DNA from: Hofstenia miamia
Lineage: Eukaryota; Xenacoelomorpha; Acoela
DNA length: 64,000 bases
Assembly: GCA_004352715.1 (NCBI GenBank)
Contig: SCFE01000016.1
Coordinates: forward strand, 1,473,524-1,537,523
Direction: 5' to 3'
The position numbers and the translations under genes are program-made. The first letter of the stretch is position 1. Every line of letters begins with the position of its first letter. The notes beneath the pieces are model-generated. The model saw nothing but the letters and a program-made list of their open reading frames with translations, searched no databases and was not told where the DNA came from. Shown in pieces: positions 13,410 through 24,896 of this stretch.

Positions 13410-13686
13410 ACGCCAAAGCTGAAAATTCCGAACAACACAAAACGGCAAGCATGTTTATCCTTCATGCGTATGACAATTTTGCACAGGTGAGGAACGATCA
13501 AATTTAGACGAGTTCCTGTTAAATTCGTTAACCCTTTAAGGGATATGNACGCCAAAGCTGAAAATTCCGAACAACACAAAACGGCAAGCATGTTTATCCT
13601 TCATGCGTATGACAATTTTGCACAGGTGAGGAACGATCAAATTTAGACGAGTTCCTGTTAAATTCGTTAACCCTTTAAGGGATATG
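13410..13686. repeat. 138 bp block repeated across a single N
   Basis: 13410-13547 (starting ACGCCAAAGCTG) is repeated at 13549-13686, with the lone N at 13548. The block includes the left end of the piggyBac element described next, so that TTAA end appears twice. Same pattern as at 9019. Confidence 0.92.
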
Positions 13687-14053
13687 ACTTTTGTGTAGAA
13701 AATATTTTTTCACATCTGTTATTTTCAACTCTTGAAAGGTTTGTTAAACCAAAAATAACAAAAAATATTAAAAATTTTTGTTTGTTTTATGTATTTTTGT
13801 ATCAGGTACTTATATGTACCATTATTCCTCAAAAGAAATTTCGCATTACCATTTTGTTAACTGTCAGTATAGTAAACTTTCCTCAATCACTAAAATACTG
13901 ATTATCATTATAGTTGCTTTTGTCAAAAGGATTTTACATGTTGGTGTGACATTCCTGCATCACTTTAAAAGTTGCACATTGGGTTCGATTCTCAGTCACG
14001 TATATCTCAAATCTAAAAATTTATAATGATTTGTTGATTTCTTTGAATGCACA

Positions 14054-14329
14054 TTATCTTCTTTGTTTATCACCCTTCTCAAATAAACTGGTAGGCAAAG
14101 AACGCTTTCGGTTCGAAAAGCTTCCAATCAGTGCTCTAGCAACCATCCTTCTATAGGTTTTTGAGTCTAATCGATTGGCAGGCAAGCACACTTTGTTGTA
14201 AATAATTTCTGCATTTAAAATGGCCACGTCTACCATATCGTTTACTATTCTCAAATAGTGTTTGTGCTTAGGTCTGTGGTCGAATTGGTAGGTCACTTTC
14301 CTCTGATCCATGAGGTCAACGCCACCCAT
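14054..14329 (-). pseudogene. piggyBac transposase, late catalytic/C-terminal part
   Basis: Begins with MGGVDLMDQRKVTYQFD, the conserved piggyBac block (N-x-MGGVDxxDQ...Y) that carries the last catalytic aspartate. It is followed by the aromatic KHYLRIVNDMVDVAILNAEIIYN helix that normally reads W-R-FF-LLD-A--NA-ILY, and ends in a basic tail. The cysteine-rich C-terminal finger is absent. Lies inside the TTAA-bounded element 13667-17524 in the same orientation as the fragment at 14647-14953. Confidence 0.85.
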
Positions 14330-14646
14330 GTGCTTGTATTGATGGACAGCAGCTGGGCAGCTTATAGATTTCTTTTCGGTTTCTCTTTTGATTTTCGGTG
14401 TGTTTCTGTTATCGGAGGAGACAACAGAAAAATCGAGAACATGTTAGGGTCCATTTTGTAAATATGATATCACTGCTAATCAAGCATATCATATTACATA
14501 TTTCCACAGTGCTGTCTTCAGGCAATTTTTTTTGTCTGAAACTGTGCCAGCACTCAAAACACGATTTTGAAGAATTTTGTACTGAAATTGTGTAGAATTA
14601 AAAAAATTGTCCTAAAAAATTCTGGCACCGAAGATCCTTCAATGGC

Positions 14647-14953
14647 TCAGTAAAAATAAGTACTACACCTTCTCCCAACCCATGTTCCACATGCCTTGTC
14701 TTTTTTCCAGTAGAGATCAAACTGGGACAAGTAGCCAGTAGCAGAGTCACACCGAAACCACAGTTTGAATTCCCATTGGATAGGTTTTCCTTTCACATAT
14801 TGCTTCAAAATATTGTCCTTTAAACTTAATCTTGTGTTCATCAATGGCTTGAATTTCAGTTGAAGATATAGCATTGATGAAGCGCTTTTTTAATTTAACT
14901 CTCTGGAATCTTTGGTTAAGGTAACTAGTTATCAATTGCTTACTATTACACAA
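14647..14953 (-). pseudogene. piggyBac transposase, central catalytic part, frameshifted
   Basis: Two overlapping minus frames together read the piggyBac core: an IDEHKIKFKGQ-type segment (the IDE-M-PFKGR catalytic aspartate block), then KGKPIQWEFKLWFRCDSATGY (KPIKWGFK-W-L-DS-TGY block), then YWKKD. The frame changes between about 14750 and 14870. About 320 bp separate it from the late catalytic fragment at 14054-14329, so the middle of the gene is missing or scrambled. Confidence 0.8.
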
Positions 14954-15459
14954 GAAAATCCTAAGTAAGATAGTTTTTCAATAAGTATGTTGCGATTAAT
15001 CGAATCAAAGGATTTTGAGAGATCTAAACAAGCAATAGCTACAAATTTATTAGAATCGAGGGATGCTCTCCATTTTTCAGTAGCATGTAATAGTGCATCA
15101 GTTGTTGAGAAATGTTTGCGAAATCCAAATTGCGTGTTTGATAATAAATTATACTTATTTAAATGTTCAGTTATTTGATTATGTAATAATCTTTCGAATA
15201 TTTTGCTTATTGGAGAAGTAATTGAGATTGGCCGATAATTAGTGGCAATTGATGGATCGTTTTTCTTAAAAATAGGAATAATGTGAATAAGTTTTAAATT
15301 ATCCGGGAAATAATTAAATTTTATGAATTCATTAAAGATAAAATTGAATGGATTTGCAATGATGTCAGCAGTAATTTTAAAGGCCCATGAGGGAATGCTT
15401 GATTTGTTGACATAATTGAAATATAGTAAATGAAGATATGTTACTTTCAAATAATACAA
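14932..15459 (-). pseudogene. LINE reverse transcriptase fragment (CR1/Jockey-like)
   Basis: The minus frame has the start of a non-LTR RT: an FKITADIIANPFNFIFNEFIKFNYFPDNLKL segment, then IPIFKKNDPSIATNYRPIS (the P-pKk...NYRPIS block), FERLLHNQI, FGFRKHFSTTDALLHA, and a catalytic motif A of the form CLDLSKSFDSINR ending in LGF. It stops before the FADD motif, so it is truncated at its 3-prime side where it meets the piggyBac core sequence near 14950. Confidence 0.88.
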
Positions 15460-16355
15460 AATTCAGTTTCTACAAAAATTATATGTTATTAAATTATTCA
15501 AATTTTAAGTCATTGTGACTTTACAAAAGCTAATAAAATAGATTTTTGTTTATAATATACATACGCAAAGATTATCTACTTACAAAACAAAACTATGTTA
15601 TGGAATGTAAGTTTTTGTTTCATTGCACAGAGGCCTTTTCCAACATATCAACAGATTCAAAATGTATTGCTTGCGAAAATGAATGAATGAATTTTATTGT
15701 GTAGCCCAGATGTTCTAGTTTTGTGTCACATGCAACTTAGTTTGTACCCCTCCACGATAGAGAATACATATAAAATAGAGCTGTAAAGCAGTGGCAATAT
15801 ACTGCATCATTTCAAACTTGAAGACATAGCTATAGTAGCCTATTAGAAAATAAGAAATAAACATGTATACACGTTACATACATTTTTAGTTTTATGAAAT
15901 TTGCTAGGCCAACCTGTACAGTACGTACTGTCAGATTGGGACTGGTGATATACTGATAAACATGATACTTATTGATATAGACTAGTGATTTGCAGAACCA
16001 CTAATAGCAGAACCAAAAGAATTGTCTAAAATTGCACATAGCAGAGCTGATGCTAACATAAATTCTGCAGTTTTAGCATAAACATGCTCAACTCAACCAA
16101 TCTTTTGACTACTCATCTTGTTCAAAGCAATGCAAATGAAAGTAGGCCTAACTTAGCCATTCAAAATACTGTGATAGTTCTATTTAGCATTCTGAATTGC
16201 TAACCAGGACTAGAGCATGTAAACGTTATTATACTTAATTTTATCATGTGATGAAATCAATAATGTGTTTTAAGATTAATATGTTGCATAGAAGCTATTC
16301 GCAAAAATAAGCTATACATGTTTTTGAAATACTCATTGAAGGATAATGGTAGAAA
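15460..16355. other. AT-rich interior of the piggyBac copy, no gene seen
   Basis: Nothing recognisable between the LINE fragment and the inverted-repeat element. A tryptophan/cysteine-poor, stop-rich stretch in all frames. Confidence 0.4.
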
Positions 16356-17162
16356 CCCAGATAACAATATTGGTTGTTTTTACGTTGTTTCATACTTTTG
16401 GTTGTTGCAGCAACCACTAACATCATAATAACAACTTTAGTAAAAAATAATCAGTGAGCAGATGCTTGCAAAATTTAACTGACTGTTATTTTATTACTAG
16501 ATCCTTTTATATAAAAAAGGATTTGCAAAACCTTCTTTGAAATTTTTAATTTGTGAAAAATTATAATATACCAGATAAGTGAATTTTCAAAATAATTTAT
16601 TCATGAATATTTGGACACCTTGACATAGACTGTTAAATATCATAAGTTACAATTGAGCTGAAGAGATTTTTCACGACTTAAGAAAGTACTATTTCAAAAT
16701 TGTGCTTAATTTTATATTTTTAAATTTTTGTTAAATTTGGCAGATTTTTATGCTCATTGTTATCATTTATATACAAGACATTCATTTAAATCTTTAACAA
16801 ATGTTTGTATTGAATATGCTTAACTGTATCTCAAAGATAGTGGTCTGCCCTTTGTTGGGCTTGTGTTTGTTTAAACAGCAATGTTTGAACTGCTTAGCAA
16901 TACAAAATTGTATTTTGCATAGAAAAGTAATGCTAAAACAAGTATGTGACAACATAAAACAACGTTGTTAGGACCTCAAAATATTGCTGTTTCATGAATA
17001 AAAAGCAACCAAAAAGCAACCAAGTGTGACGTTGTTGAAGCAACGTTGTTTCGACCAATGAAATGGTACCATTTCGACGTTAAAACAACGTTGTTTTGAC
17101 ACATAAAACAACCACATAACAACCCAAAACAACGTTGTTTAGACCTTAAATTGTTATCTGGG
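16356..17162. mobile_element. 807 bp inverted-repeat element with AACAACGTTGTT palindromes
   Basis: Starts CCCAGATAACAAT and ends with the exact inverse ATTGTTATCTGGG. It has no coding capacity. The right half carries repeated copies of the 12-base palindrome AACAACGTTGTT at 16958, 17084 and 17128, with a shorter copy at 17041; the left half has half-sites such as ACGTTGTTT near 16380. I could not see a clear target duplication, so the superfamily is open. Nested inside the piggyBac element. Confidence 0.75.
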
Positions 17163-17697
17163 AATGTGTAATATACAGAAAATCGTCACATGCTCTACCA
17201 CTATGCAGTTTCAAAATCAACAAAATATATTGTTATGACCATAAAAAACCTTTCTACTAATCTTGCAAAAATAAACTGATTTTTTTTTAATTTGAAAAAA
17301 ATTGACAAAAAATTGTTCTCACCACAATTACAGCAACTAAGGACACTTCAACTTTCGATTTTGGCTTGAAAAACTTGACCAATGCTGTCAATAATTATTT
17401 GGGGAATGGAGACAATACTAAAAAGGCGGATTTTAAACGAATATTGAAAAACATGTTATTTTTATTATTTTTATAGCAAAATACGCATGATACATATATG
17501 TACCATTATCCCTTAAAGGGTTAATCTAGAATTCCATATCATCATGGTTAATAATACAAATGCGAATAACGCAAAAGACTAATATGGTATGCACAATTCG
17601 CTTGTCAGATTTAGTCTTTAATCCACATTCCTCAATTCCACACACGCATATATTTACAATAGCTTTATATTCTACATGCTCATTTTCACTGTACAAA

Positions 17698-17699
<2 letters not shown>

Positions 17700-17762
<63 letters not shown>
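17700..17762. repeat. (TA)n microsatellite
   Basis: TA dinucleotide tract with a few TG interruptions, immediately right of the piggyBac element. Frames reading IYIYIY across it are artefacts. Confidence 0.95.
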
Positions 17763-18001
17763 CATTATTTACAAATTACATACTTACAAATATATAGTAA
17801 AAATGCACACAAAGCTACTTACAATAAATATACAAATATAATTACAATACAATAAAATTAAAAAAACAATTTAAATTATAAAAATAAACATTTTCGCCAT
17901 GTATTTAATTTATTTCAATATCCGTATTTAAATTGATTAGCAAGCAGTTTTTCCTTTAACAATTTATTGAACTTATGTAATGATTAAGATTTACGTACAT
18001 T

Positions 18002-18480
18002 TTGTGGCAGATTATTCCAGAGTTTCGCCGTTGTTGTTGTGAATGCACCTTTCCAGCAATTGTTGTTTATTTTAATTATATTTATACATTTCTCTGTTCT
18101 TTTGTTTACATTGAAAAATTTACATATACAGCTTCTTTTCAATTTATTTACAATTATGTAAGAGACATGTGTATTTCGTTAGGTAAGATGGTGCTAAGAT
18201 GGACAAACGTTGTAATGTCCACAAATTTGTTGTTTATCGATGTTATACATGGCACAGATTGACCAGTTAAATACTCCATTCTTTGCTGATCGGCGATGCT
18301 TATGTTGCTTAATAGTGTGCATGCATATATATAATGACTAATAACTAATGCATGTAATATCTCCTTCCTTTGGTTTACCTTTCTTATCAGTTTTAGATAT
18401 TGGACGCCTGCGGCCATTCTCTGTATCTTGCTTTGAAGAAAGTTACGAAATGTCAGCTTGTCATCTATTACTGCACCCAA
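18002..18480 (-). pseudogene. LINE RT thumb/3-prime region
   Basis: From 18480 down: MGAVIDDKLTFRNFL, matching the LGV-ID--L-F--H block after the RT palm, then an RMAAGVQYLKLIRK segment and a Y-YACTLLSNISIADQQRME region. A further frame near 18060-17990 gives the KGAFTTTTAKLWNNLPQNVR-type tail typical of CR1-group ORF2 ends. Confidence 0.8.
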
Positions 18481-18529
18481 ATATTTTATTTTTTGCTTGG
18501 TTCGATTGGAGGAGCAGTGGTGGATAAAC

Positions 18530-19161
18530 TTAATACGGTGTTACTTTTTTGTTTCTTATTTTGAAAAAGGATAAATTATGTTTTACTGCTATTAACGTTA
18601 AGTTTATTTTTACCTTGAATAGATCTTCCTCTCTACTAATCAAACATGTATCATCTGCAAATTGGAGTATTTCACGTTCAGTTAAGTGGTGCTTTACATC
18701 ATTTATGTATAAATTAAACAGAGTTGTACCCAAAACGCTTCCCTGTGGAATACCTCTTTTTTTCTTATGTATTCTGAATATACATTATCGATTCGTACTC
18801 TTTGTTTTCTGTTGATTAAAAAACTTTTTAGGAAAGAACGTGAATTTAATTCAAAAGCACAGTTTTTTAGTTTAATTTCTAGCAGTGAATGGTTTATGCT
18901 GTCGAATGCTTTACTTAGATCGAATAAGGCTACGCAGCTAGTAAGATGAAATCCACGAATATCAATAAGGCGCCATTGGTCCCAATTCTGTCTCAACTCA
19001 TATTTAGTCTTTGAAATGATATCATTTTCATTTAGAAATGTTTTCATTTGCTGACTTTCTTTCAAATCCTTTTGAGACGGAGTGTAAGCCAGATATCGGA
19101 CGATAATGTACACAGAGTTGTCACCTCCTTTAAATATTGGAGTTACATCAGCTTTTTTCAA
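18530..19161 (-). pseudogene. LINE reverse transcriptase palm
   Basis: From 19161 down: KKADVTPIFKGGD (P-fKkGD block), then VALFDLSKAFDSINH (motif A with the first catalytic aspartate), an SFLINRKQRVRI segment (the L-RkQ-V block), then in a shifted frame GTTLFNLYINDV (P-LF-lYiND) and QFADDTCLIS (motif C, FADD, intact). At least one frameshift separates the two halves near 18720. Confidence 0.88.
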
Positions 19162-19531
19162 TATATTAGTGTATGAGGAAGTATGTATTTAAACAATGGT
19201 TCAATGTATACACATAGTCCCAACTTATATTTCGTAAAAATTTCACAAAGGTTTCCTCTCTAAAATCAGCGTAACTTCGCGATATCACCTTTTCCTTTTC
19301 ATTGATTTCATTATCTTATTCATTACGTAAATGCATAAATTATGATAAGAAAAGGAATTAAAAACAAGCGTTTTGTTGATTGTTTGCTCTATGTTTGTGA
19401 TCAAATAGTCTATTAAAGCATTTTCCCTAGTTGGCAGCGCTTTGTTTATTTGCCTCATTTGCAGTTCATCACATATGGAGTCTATAAGATGTGATTCATT
19501 TTTGAAAAATAATTTATATCGTAGTCACCAA

Positions 19532-19801
19532 TTAGGAGTATATTATCAGACAGGTTGATTTTCTATCATCTACTTTTTCAATTTGAACCCACATTGATTC
19601 AAATAGCTCGTGAGTATGTTCCAATGATTCTCTTTTGGGATTCATGTGCACTGGTACCAAGAGCAGGACACCACCACCTCGCATATCTCTATCTTTACGA
19701 AAACTTTTAAATACAGTTTTATCAACGTTGTACATTTCTTCTGGAGCGTTATGAAGCCAAGTTTCAGTAATTACAAAGATTATGTTATTTCCTAGTGTCA
19801 T
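19532..19801 (-). pseudogene. LINE apurinic endonuclease fragment
   Basis: Contains ITETWLHN (the TETWL block with its catalytic glutamate) and FRKDRDMRGGGVLLLV (the R-DR--R-GGG core), then an ESMWVQI segment (E-lWv--). Only the first half of the domain is open; the downstream half toward the RT is broken. Confidence 0.85.
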
Positions 19802-20215
19802 GCAGAGATCTATAAAATCGTTTCTGTGTGCTAATAAACTTCATGCGTTTAAATAGTCTATTTAAATGTTAAATTTGAATTCATTTATTAATGGGTTTAA
19901 TTCGCTGCTATCATACACCTTTTGCCTCGGATTAGGATGAATATCACTTGCTTACATTAGTATGACAAGTAATATGTTAATTAATTGAATTAAAATACTG
20001 AGGCGAATAATTAATATGCTCTTTACATAAATTTCATTACAATTAATTTTGAATTTATTACTCCTACATTGTTGTCGGCAATTAACATAAACTTTACAAT
20101 TTGATATTTCATTATTACATTTTACAATTAATAAGATAAATATTAATAAAAGAAGGTACCTCATTATAGTGTTTCTAACAATTTTAGAAGTATCTTAGTT
20201 CCATCGATTTTACGC

Positions 20216-20641
20216 CTACTTCAAAGGTGGATTACGTTTTACTGTTTCACTATACATAGTTCGCTGAGGTTGTACTGTGGTTATACGTTTGGATGGATAA
20301 CCATAAGTGGTCTTTGAAGGAATTCGTAACATGTTTCGGTTTAATAATGTGCGGTTTTGCGAAAAATTAGAATAATGTACAAAATATGTTTTTATTTCTC
20401 TTACAATTCGTGCAAGTCCAATTTTTGAAAGATGAAGATCGTCTTTTGCTAAATATTTACTATTTATTAATCTTTGCCCGCCTAGAAAATGTTTAAAAAT
20501 ATCAATTTTCTTAACACTTTTGTTAGAACATTGTATAGATTCTAGAATTTGATTGAAACCTTCGATCTTCTTATTGATATGGATTTCAATTAGAATGGGT
20601 GTAATTTCGAGAAGGGCTATTTCTTTAGCAGAAAATTTCAC
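20216..20641 (-). pseudogene. LINE ORF1 esterase (SGNH hydrolase-like) C-terminal part
   Basis: The frame has an ITPILIEIHINKKIEGFNQILE segment and then LAKDDLHLSKIGLARIVREIK. The D-x-H-L-s--G pattern is the catalytic Asp-His end of SGNH hydrolases, known from the ORF1 esterase of CR1-group LINEs. A basic, Pro/Arg-rich tail follows. It lies directly upstream of the endonuclease fragment, as expected for ORF1. The N-terminal part with the catalytic serine is not visible. Confidence 0.65.
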
Positions 20642-21092
20642 TTCGATAATGTCATTAAGTCAAGAGTCTCTTAAAATCTTCTTCTTTTTCTTCTATTGCG
20701 TCTTTTAACCCATTTCAGCTCCAATTAATTGTTGTGTAGTAATTTCATATTTTCTAATATTTTTGGGGTTGGTTCTACGCAATTCATTAGGAAACCGTCT
20801 TGGTTTACATTTCTCTGCAATAGTATTGTTAGAATACGATGTGCCATATATGTACCACTGAGCACATCCAAGTACATTTTTTTATGTTGAAAGAAAAAAC
20901 GTCTGTATCCTAAATACATTTATTTGTAATTTGATTATATGTACAGGGTTTGACATACATGTACAGAGTAAAAAAACAATATTCATCAAAATGTAAATAC
21001 TGAGAGCACATCATTATTTTGTATGAAATGAAAGATTACATGCCAAACAGACACCTACATCACATTTGCTAGACTGACTGAAAGGTCTTTTC

Positions 21093-21582
21093 TTACACAC
21101 ATCTTCTTTTGTAATCATGTGTTTCCACAAGATAATGTTTTACTCCATCAAAACGAATATCTTCCAACACTCGTTTGTCACTTTTAGTTGAGGAGGACGG
21201 TTTTCTCCCAGCTCCCTTAGGTGGCGTTCCAAACCGAGTAAGATATGTCTGAGCACTCTGTTCCTTGAATTCAAATTGTGTCAATTCACCGCCAGACTTC
21301 GTATGCAACAACCAAGTATTTTGTTCTGTTACATCAATCAACCAAGTAAATATACACGAATACCATTTTCCCCTTAAGAGCAATACGATATTTGTTTACA
21401 TTTTGATCCTGCCTATCAGTTCCTACCATATGTTTATTGTATTCTTGAACTATCTTTGGGCAGTCAACTTTTACATTCTTTTTCTCGCTATTTGAGTACC
21501 TTTTTACTTTGCTTGAGGCATTGTTTGTATGGACTGTTGATGCTACTGACACGACTGCATTATCCATCCATCTACATACCAT
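21093..21582 (-). pseudogene. piggyBac transposase C-terminal part
   Basis: From 21582: MVCRWMDNAVVSVAST (RWxDN--V---S block), KVKRYS, then IVQEYNKHMVGTDRQDQNVNKYRIALKGK (YNk-MgGvDr-DQ--a-YRi, the late catalytic block; the usual MGGVD reads MVGTD). After a frame change near 21335-21385: FTWLIDVTEQNTWLLHTKSGGELTQFEF and an RFGTPPKGAGRKPSSS stretch with a basic end. This part is joined to the N-terminal fragment (21543-21986) with the middle of the enzyme deleted. Confidence 0.88.
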
Positions 21583-22405
21583 AATTTGCCAGATACTATT
21601 AAAATTCCAATGAACACTTTAATTTCTTCTTTTGTTACCAAGAAATCTGTTTCACCTTTGAAAGTTGCAAAGAGAATTGTGTGATCCTCTAACATATTCC
21701 ACATATCATCAAAAAATAGTTCAAAAAGTTCAACTGGAGTAAAATCTCTATATTTTGCATAATTTTCCTCGGCAAATATACAGTCCCCAGGTGTGAGAGA
21801 AGTGCCAAGACTCCATTTAGGAGTCGTATAGCTATTGATAGGTGAAGAATTATAAGCCTCACCATCATTTTCAGTAGTACAACATTCGTCGTGGAAAGTA
21901 GCCTTATCATTACCAGTCAGTTGTCTGCTGGGCAAATTATCTATCAATCCGCTATCGTCTTTATCAGCAGAGTCTTCATCAGTCAATAGGCTTGGCTCAT
22001 TAGGCTCAATGTAAACTTCTGCATGGCTACCGTCTTTTTCTAATATAGCTCATATATCATGCTTAGTCAGGGATCTGAAATATGAAACAAAAAATGAACT
22101 TAGAACATGCTAGAAATTCGATATTCATAAAATATGTGTACTGAGAAAAAATGTACCTGCATAAGCTTAGTGATCCATATATGGCACAGCAAATAAAAAA
22201 ATATATATGCAGGATTAGAAAAATATGAAAGTCAACTAGAAAGGTCAGTTTATTACTTCTTCAAAATAATGAGGTTACCAAAAGAACATATTCATCAAAT
22301 GTGCAAAATTTACTTACTTTCTACTGGAAGCCATTGTTCTTGGCACAGAAGAACGACACTTCTTTTCAAGGTGGCAGCAGAGCAAAGACTGGCAGGTTTG
22401 AAGCG
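21261..22405. repeat. First copy of an 1145 bp block repeated after a single N
   Basis: 21261-22405 recurs at 22407-23551 (offset 1146) around the lone N at 22406. The copies are nearly identical but differ over a few bases near 21285-21300 versus 22431-22446, so the two contigs may be different haplotypes or the end of one contig may carry errors. Confidence 0.9.
21543..21986 (-). pseudogene. piggyBac transposase N-terminal part
   Basis: Has an acidic N-terminus, then YAKYRDFTPVELFELFFDDMWNMLEDHT (the f--sP-elFelFfdde block) and FLVTKEEIKVFIGILIVSG (t-eE---fiGiLi-sGy). The sequence then jumps in a different frame to the RWMDN block of the C-terminal part, so about half of the protein, including the first two catalytic aspartates, is gone. 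Confidence 0.88.
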
Positions 22406-22406
22406 N
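22406..22406. other. Single-N contig junction
   Basis: Isolated N exactly between the two copies of the 1145 bp block. Confidence 0.95.
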
Positions 22407-23551
22407 TTCCTTGAATTCAAATTGTGTCAATTCCCTGTCATACTTCGTATGCAACAACCAAGTATTTTGTTCTGTTACATCAATCAACCAAGTAAATATA
22501 CACGAATACCATTTTCCCCTTAAGAGCAATACGATATTTGTTTACATTTTGATCCTGCCTATCAGTTCCTACCATATGTTTATTGTATTCTTGAACTATC
22601 TTTGGGCAGTCAACTTTTACATTCTTTTTCTCGCTATTTGAGTACCTTTTTACTTTGCTTGAGGCATTGTTTGTATGGACTGTTGATGCTACTGACACGA
22701 CTGCATTATCCATCCATCTACATACCATAATTTGCCAGATACTATTAAAATTCCAATGAACACTTTAATTTCTTCTTTTGTTACCAAGAAATCTGTTTCA
22801 CCTTTGAAAGTTGCAAAGAGAATTGTGTGATCCTCTAACATATTCCACATATCATCAAAAAATAGTTCAAAAAGTTCAACTGGAGTAAAATCTCTATATT
22901 TTGCATAATTTTCCTCGGCAAATATACAGTCCCCAGGTGTGAGAGAAGTGCCAAGACTCCATTTAGGAGTCGTATAGCTATTGATAGGTGAAGAATTATA
23001 AGCCTCACCATCATTTTCAGTAGTACAACATTCGTCGTGGAAAGTAGCCTTATCATTACCAGTCAGTTGTCTGCTGGGCAAATTATCTATCAATCCGCTA
23101 TCGTCTTTATCAGCAGAGTCTTCATCAGTCAATAGGCTTGGCTCATTAGGCTCAATGTAAACTTCTGCATGGCTACCGTCTTTTTCTAATATAGCTCATA
23201 TATCATGCTTAGTCAGGGATCTGAAATATGAAACAAAAAATGAACTTAGAACATGCTAGAAATTCGATATTCATAAAATATGTGTACTGAGAAAAAATGT
23301 ACCTGCATAAGCTTAGTGATCCATATATGGCACAGCAAATAAAAAAATATATATGCAGGATTAGAAAAATATGAAAGTCAACTAGAAAGGTCAGTTTATT
23401 ACTTCTTCAAAATAATGAGGTTACCAAAAGAACATATTCATCAAATGTGCAAAATTTACTTACTTTCTACTGGAAGCCATTGTTCTTGGCACAGAAGAAC
23501 GACACTTCTTTTCAAGGTGGCAGCAGAGCAAAGACTGGCAGGTTTGAAGCG
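22407..23551. repeat. Second copy of the 1145 bp block
   Basis: Repeats both transposase fragments: the C-terminal part at 22422-22728 and the N-terminal part at 22689-23132. It then continues into unique sequence that holds the right TTAA end at 23697. Most likely the true single copy. Confidence 0.9.
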
Positions 23552-23906
23552 CTGTACTCATATGAACATGTAGCAGGCTTGGTGCATATACTCAATACAC
23601 TTGTTCAAGCTTGTATTAACGCAGAGAGATGTATGATGCAATATTGCATCATACTGTTAATGTGTCATATATGTAGCACTGAGCTGATATGGGTTAATCC
23701 AGAGTTGATTATAACAGTTCCAATTTTTTGTTTGGAGTTCTCCTTACAAACATTGATTAAATCTTTTGTCTTTTTCTCTTTGTATGAGTGAAAAGTGCCG
23801 TTTTTGTCCCTGATTAATTTTTCAGGTTTAACAAATTTTAAGAGAAAATTACCAATTGTTAGTACAATACTATCCTTAGGAATTTCTTTTGCAATTGGCT
23901 TCTGAA

Positions 23907-23910
<4 letters not shown>

Positions 23911-23950
<40 letters not shown>
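23911..23950. repeat. (TA)n microsatellite
   Basis: Uninterrupted TA dinucleotide tract. Confidence 0.95.
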
Positions 23951-23953
<3 letters not shown>

Positions 23954-24204
23954 TGCTTAGGTTACGTCATGACCTTGAACATTTTTCTAATTAGAAAGTT
24001 TTCATTGTTGAAAGACAATATGATGCTAAACAACAAAATTAGAAAATAATTTTCAAAGCCAAAGTTCTACTTTAATTACATTTGTCTTAAACTCATCATC
24101 AACTATTCAGAATGCAATCGAACTTATTGAATGTATACTCCAATCACATCCAATGTACTAAAACCTCATCTTGATTTTTGAGACATCATTTTATTAAATG
24201 CATA

Positions 24205-24743
24205 CAGGGTGGCCCATAAATTACTACGTTTCAAATCAATGTCCCCTGCGTTTCAAAAGTCCTAACAAAAAATAATCAAACAACATCAACATTATATTCT
24301 ATATAGAAATATGTGAAGTAAACAAAATAGAATGCCTTGCACAGTTGTTCTTGGTATATGTAATTGACTAGACAATTTTCTTGAAGTGCATGGCTTATCT
24401 TGGATGGATGTTTCCACATTTACAACTGTCACCTCTCTCAGTAGGACGACCACTTCGTGCAGAATCAAGAATAGTCTGTTTCAGATAACTTCCCAGACCA
24501 CTTTTTTATTACTCGTCCTGGTGGATTAATTTGGGACTTCAGTCGAAGTTTTCCCTAACAGACATCATGGTATTGAATGAGCGATCCAAATCATAGAATT
24601 CTGAATTCAATAATGTACTTGCTGATGTCGACCATGCCAGTGCTAAATAGATAAAACAATATAATTTGTTTATCAATACGATATGATTGGCATAATTCAA
24701 TAATTTACTGATTGCTTTGAAAAGTAAATTATGGGCCATCCTG
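24205..24743. mobile_element. 539 bp mariner-type MITE with TA target sites
   Basis: Left end TA then CAGGGTGGCCCATAAATTAC; the right end is the inverse (GTAAATTATGGGCCATCCTG) followed by TA. The arms differ at two positions over about 21 bases. CAGGGTG-CC-ATAA termini and TA duplication fit the Tc1/mariner superfamily. No transposase frame remains inside. Confidence 0.85.
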
Positions 24744-24896
24744 TATATATTTTTCTACCTCGTTATAGTAGCTAGTCCGTTCTTTGTGGTTAATGTTCAT
24801 GTTTAGTACAAATAATACACTAAACTCATTATGAACAAATTAATTGCATTAGGCTTAGTTACTAAATGTAACCAAAGTTGACTTGAAAGTCTTAGA

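Larger units (their letters stand above)
13667..17524. mobile_element. piggyBac element with CCCTTTAAGGG termini and TTAA target sites
   Basis: The left end reads TTAA then CCCTTTAAGGGATA. The right end is its inverse, TATCCCTTAAAGGG then TTAA at 17521-17524 (one base differs within the arm). TTAA duplication and CCC-starting inverted termini are the defining marks of piggyBac, and minus-strand transposase fragments lie inside. The 3858 bp span is inflated by a LINE fragment (14932-15459) and an 807 bp inverted-repeat element (16356-17162). The transposase is broken, so the copy is dead. Confidence 0.85.
17850..20660 (-). mobile_element. Decayed CR1-like LINE with esterase-type ORF1, endonuclease and RT
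   Basis: On the minus strand the order is ORF1 (SGNH-type, 20641-20216), apurinic endonuclease part (19801-19532), RT (19161-18530) and a 3-prime end with the LWNNLPQNVR-type tail near 18000. This is the layout of CR1-group LINEs. The 3-prime end lies near 17850-17870 in A-rich sequence. Many frame breaks and gaps show it is inactive. The 5-prime end meets the TTAA of the next piggyBac element at 20705. Confidence 0.82.
20705..23697. mobile_element. piggyBac element, second family, internally deleted
   Basis: The left end is TTAA then CCCATTTCAGCTC (20705). The right end is GAGCTGATATGGG then TTAA (23694-23697), inverse with one mismatch. Minus-strand transposase parts lie inside. The assembled length of 2993 bp includes a likely false duplication across the N at 22406; without it the element is about 1.85 kb. 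The transposase lacks most of its catalytic core, so this is a non-autonomous deletion derivative. Confidence 0.88.

Noticed and set aside
17526-17841. Frames rich in IYIYIY and YIYMYI
   Set aside because: Translation of a TA dinucleotide tract, no biological meaning.
21265-21495. Plus frame with hydrophobic segments, suggesting a membrane protein
   Set aside because: Antisense to the piggyBac transposase C-terminus; repeated at 22411 only because of the N duplication.
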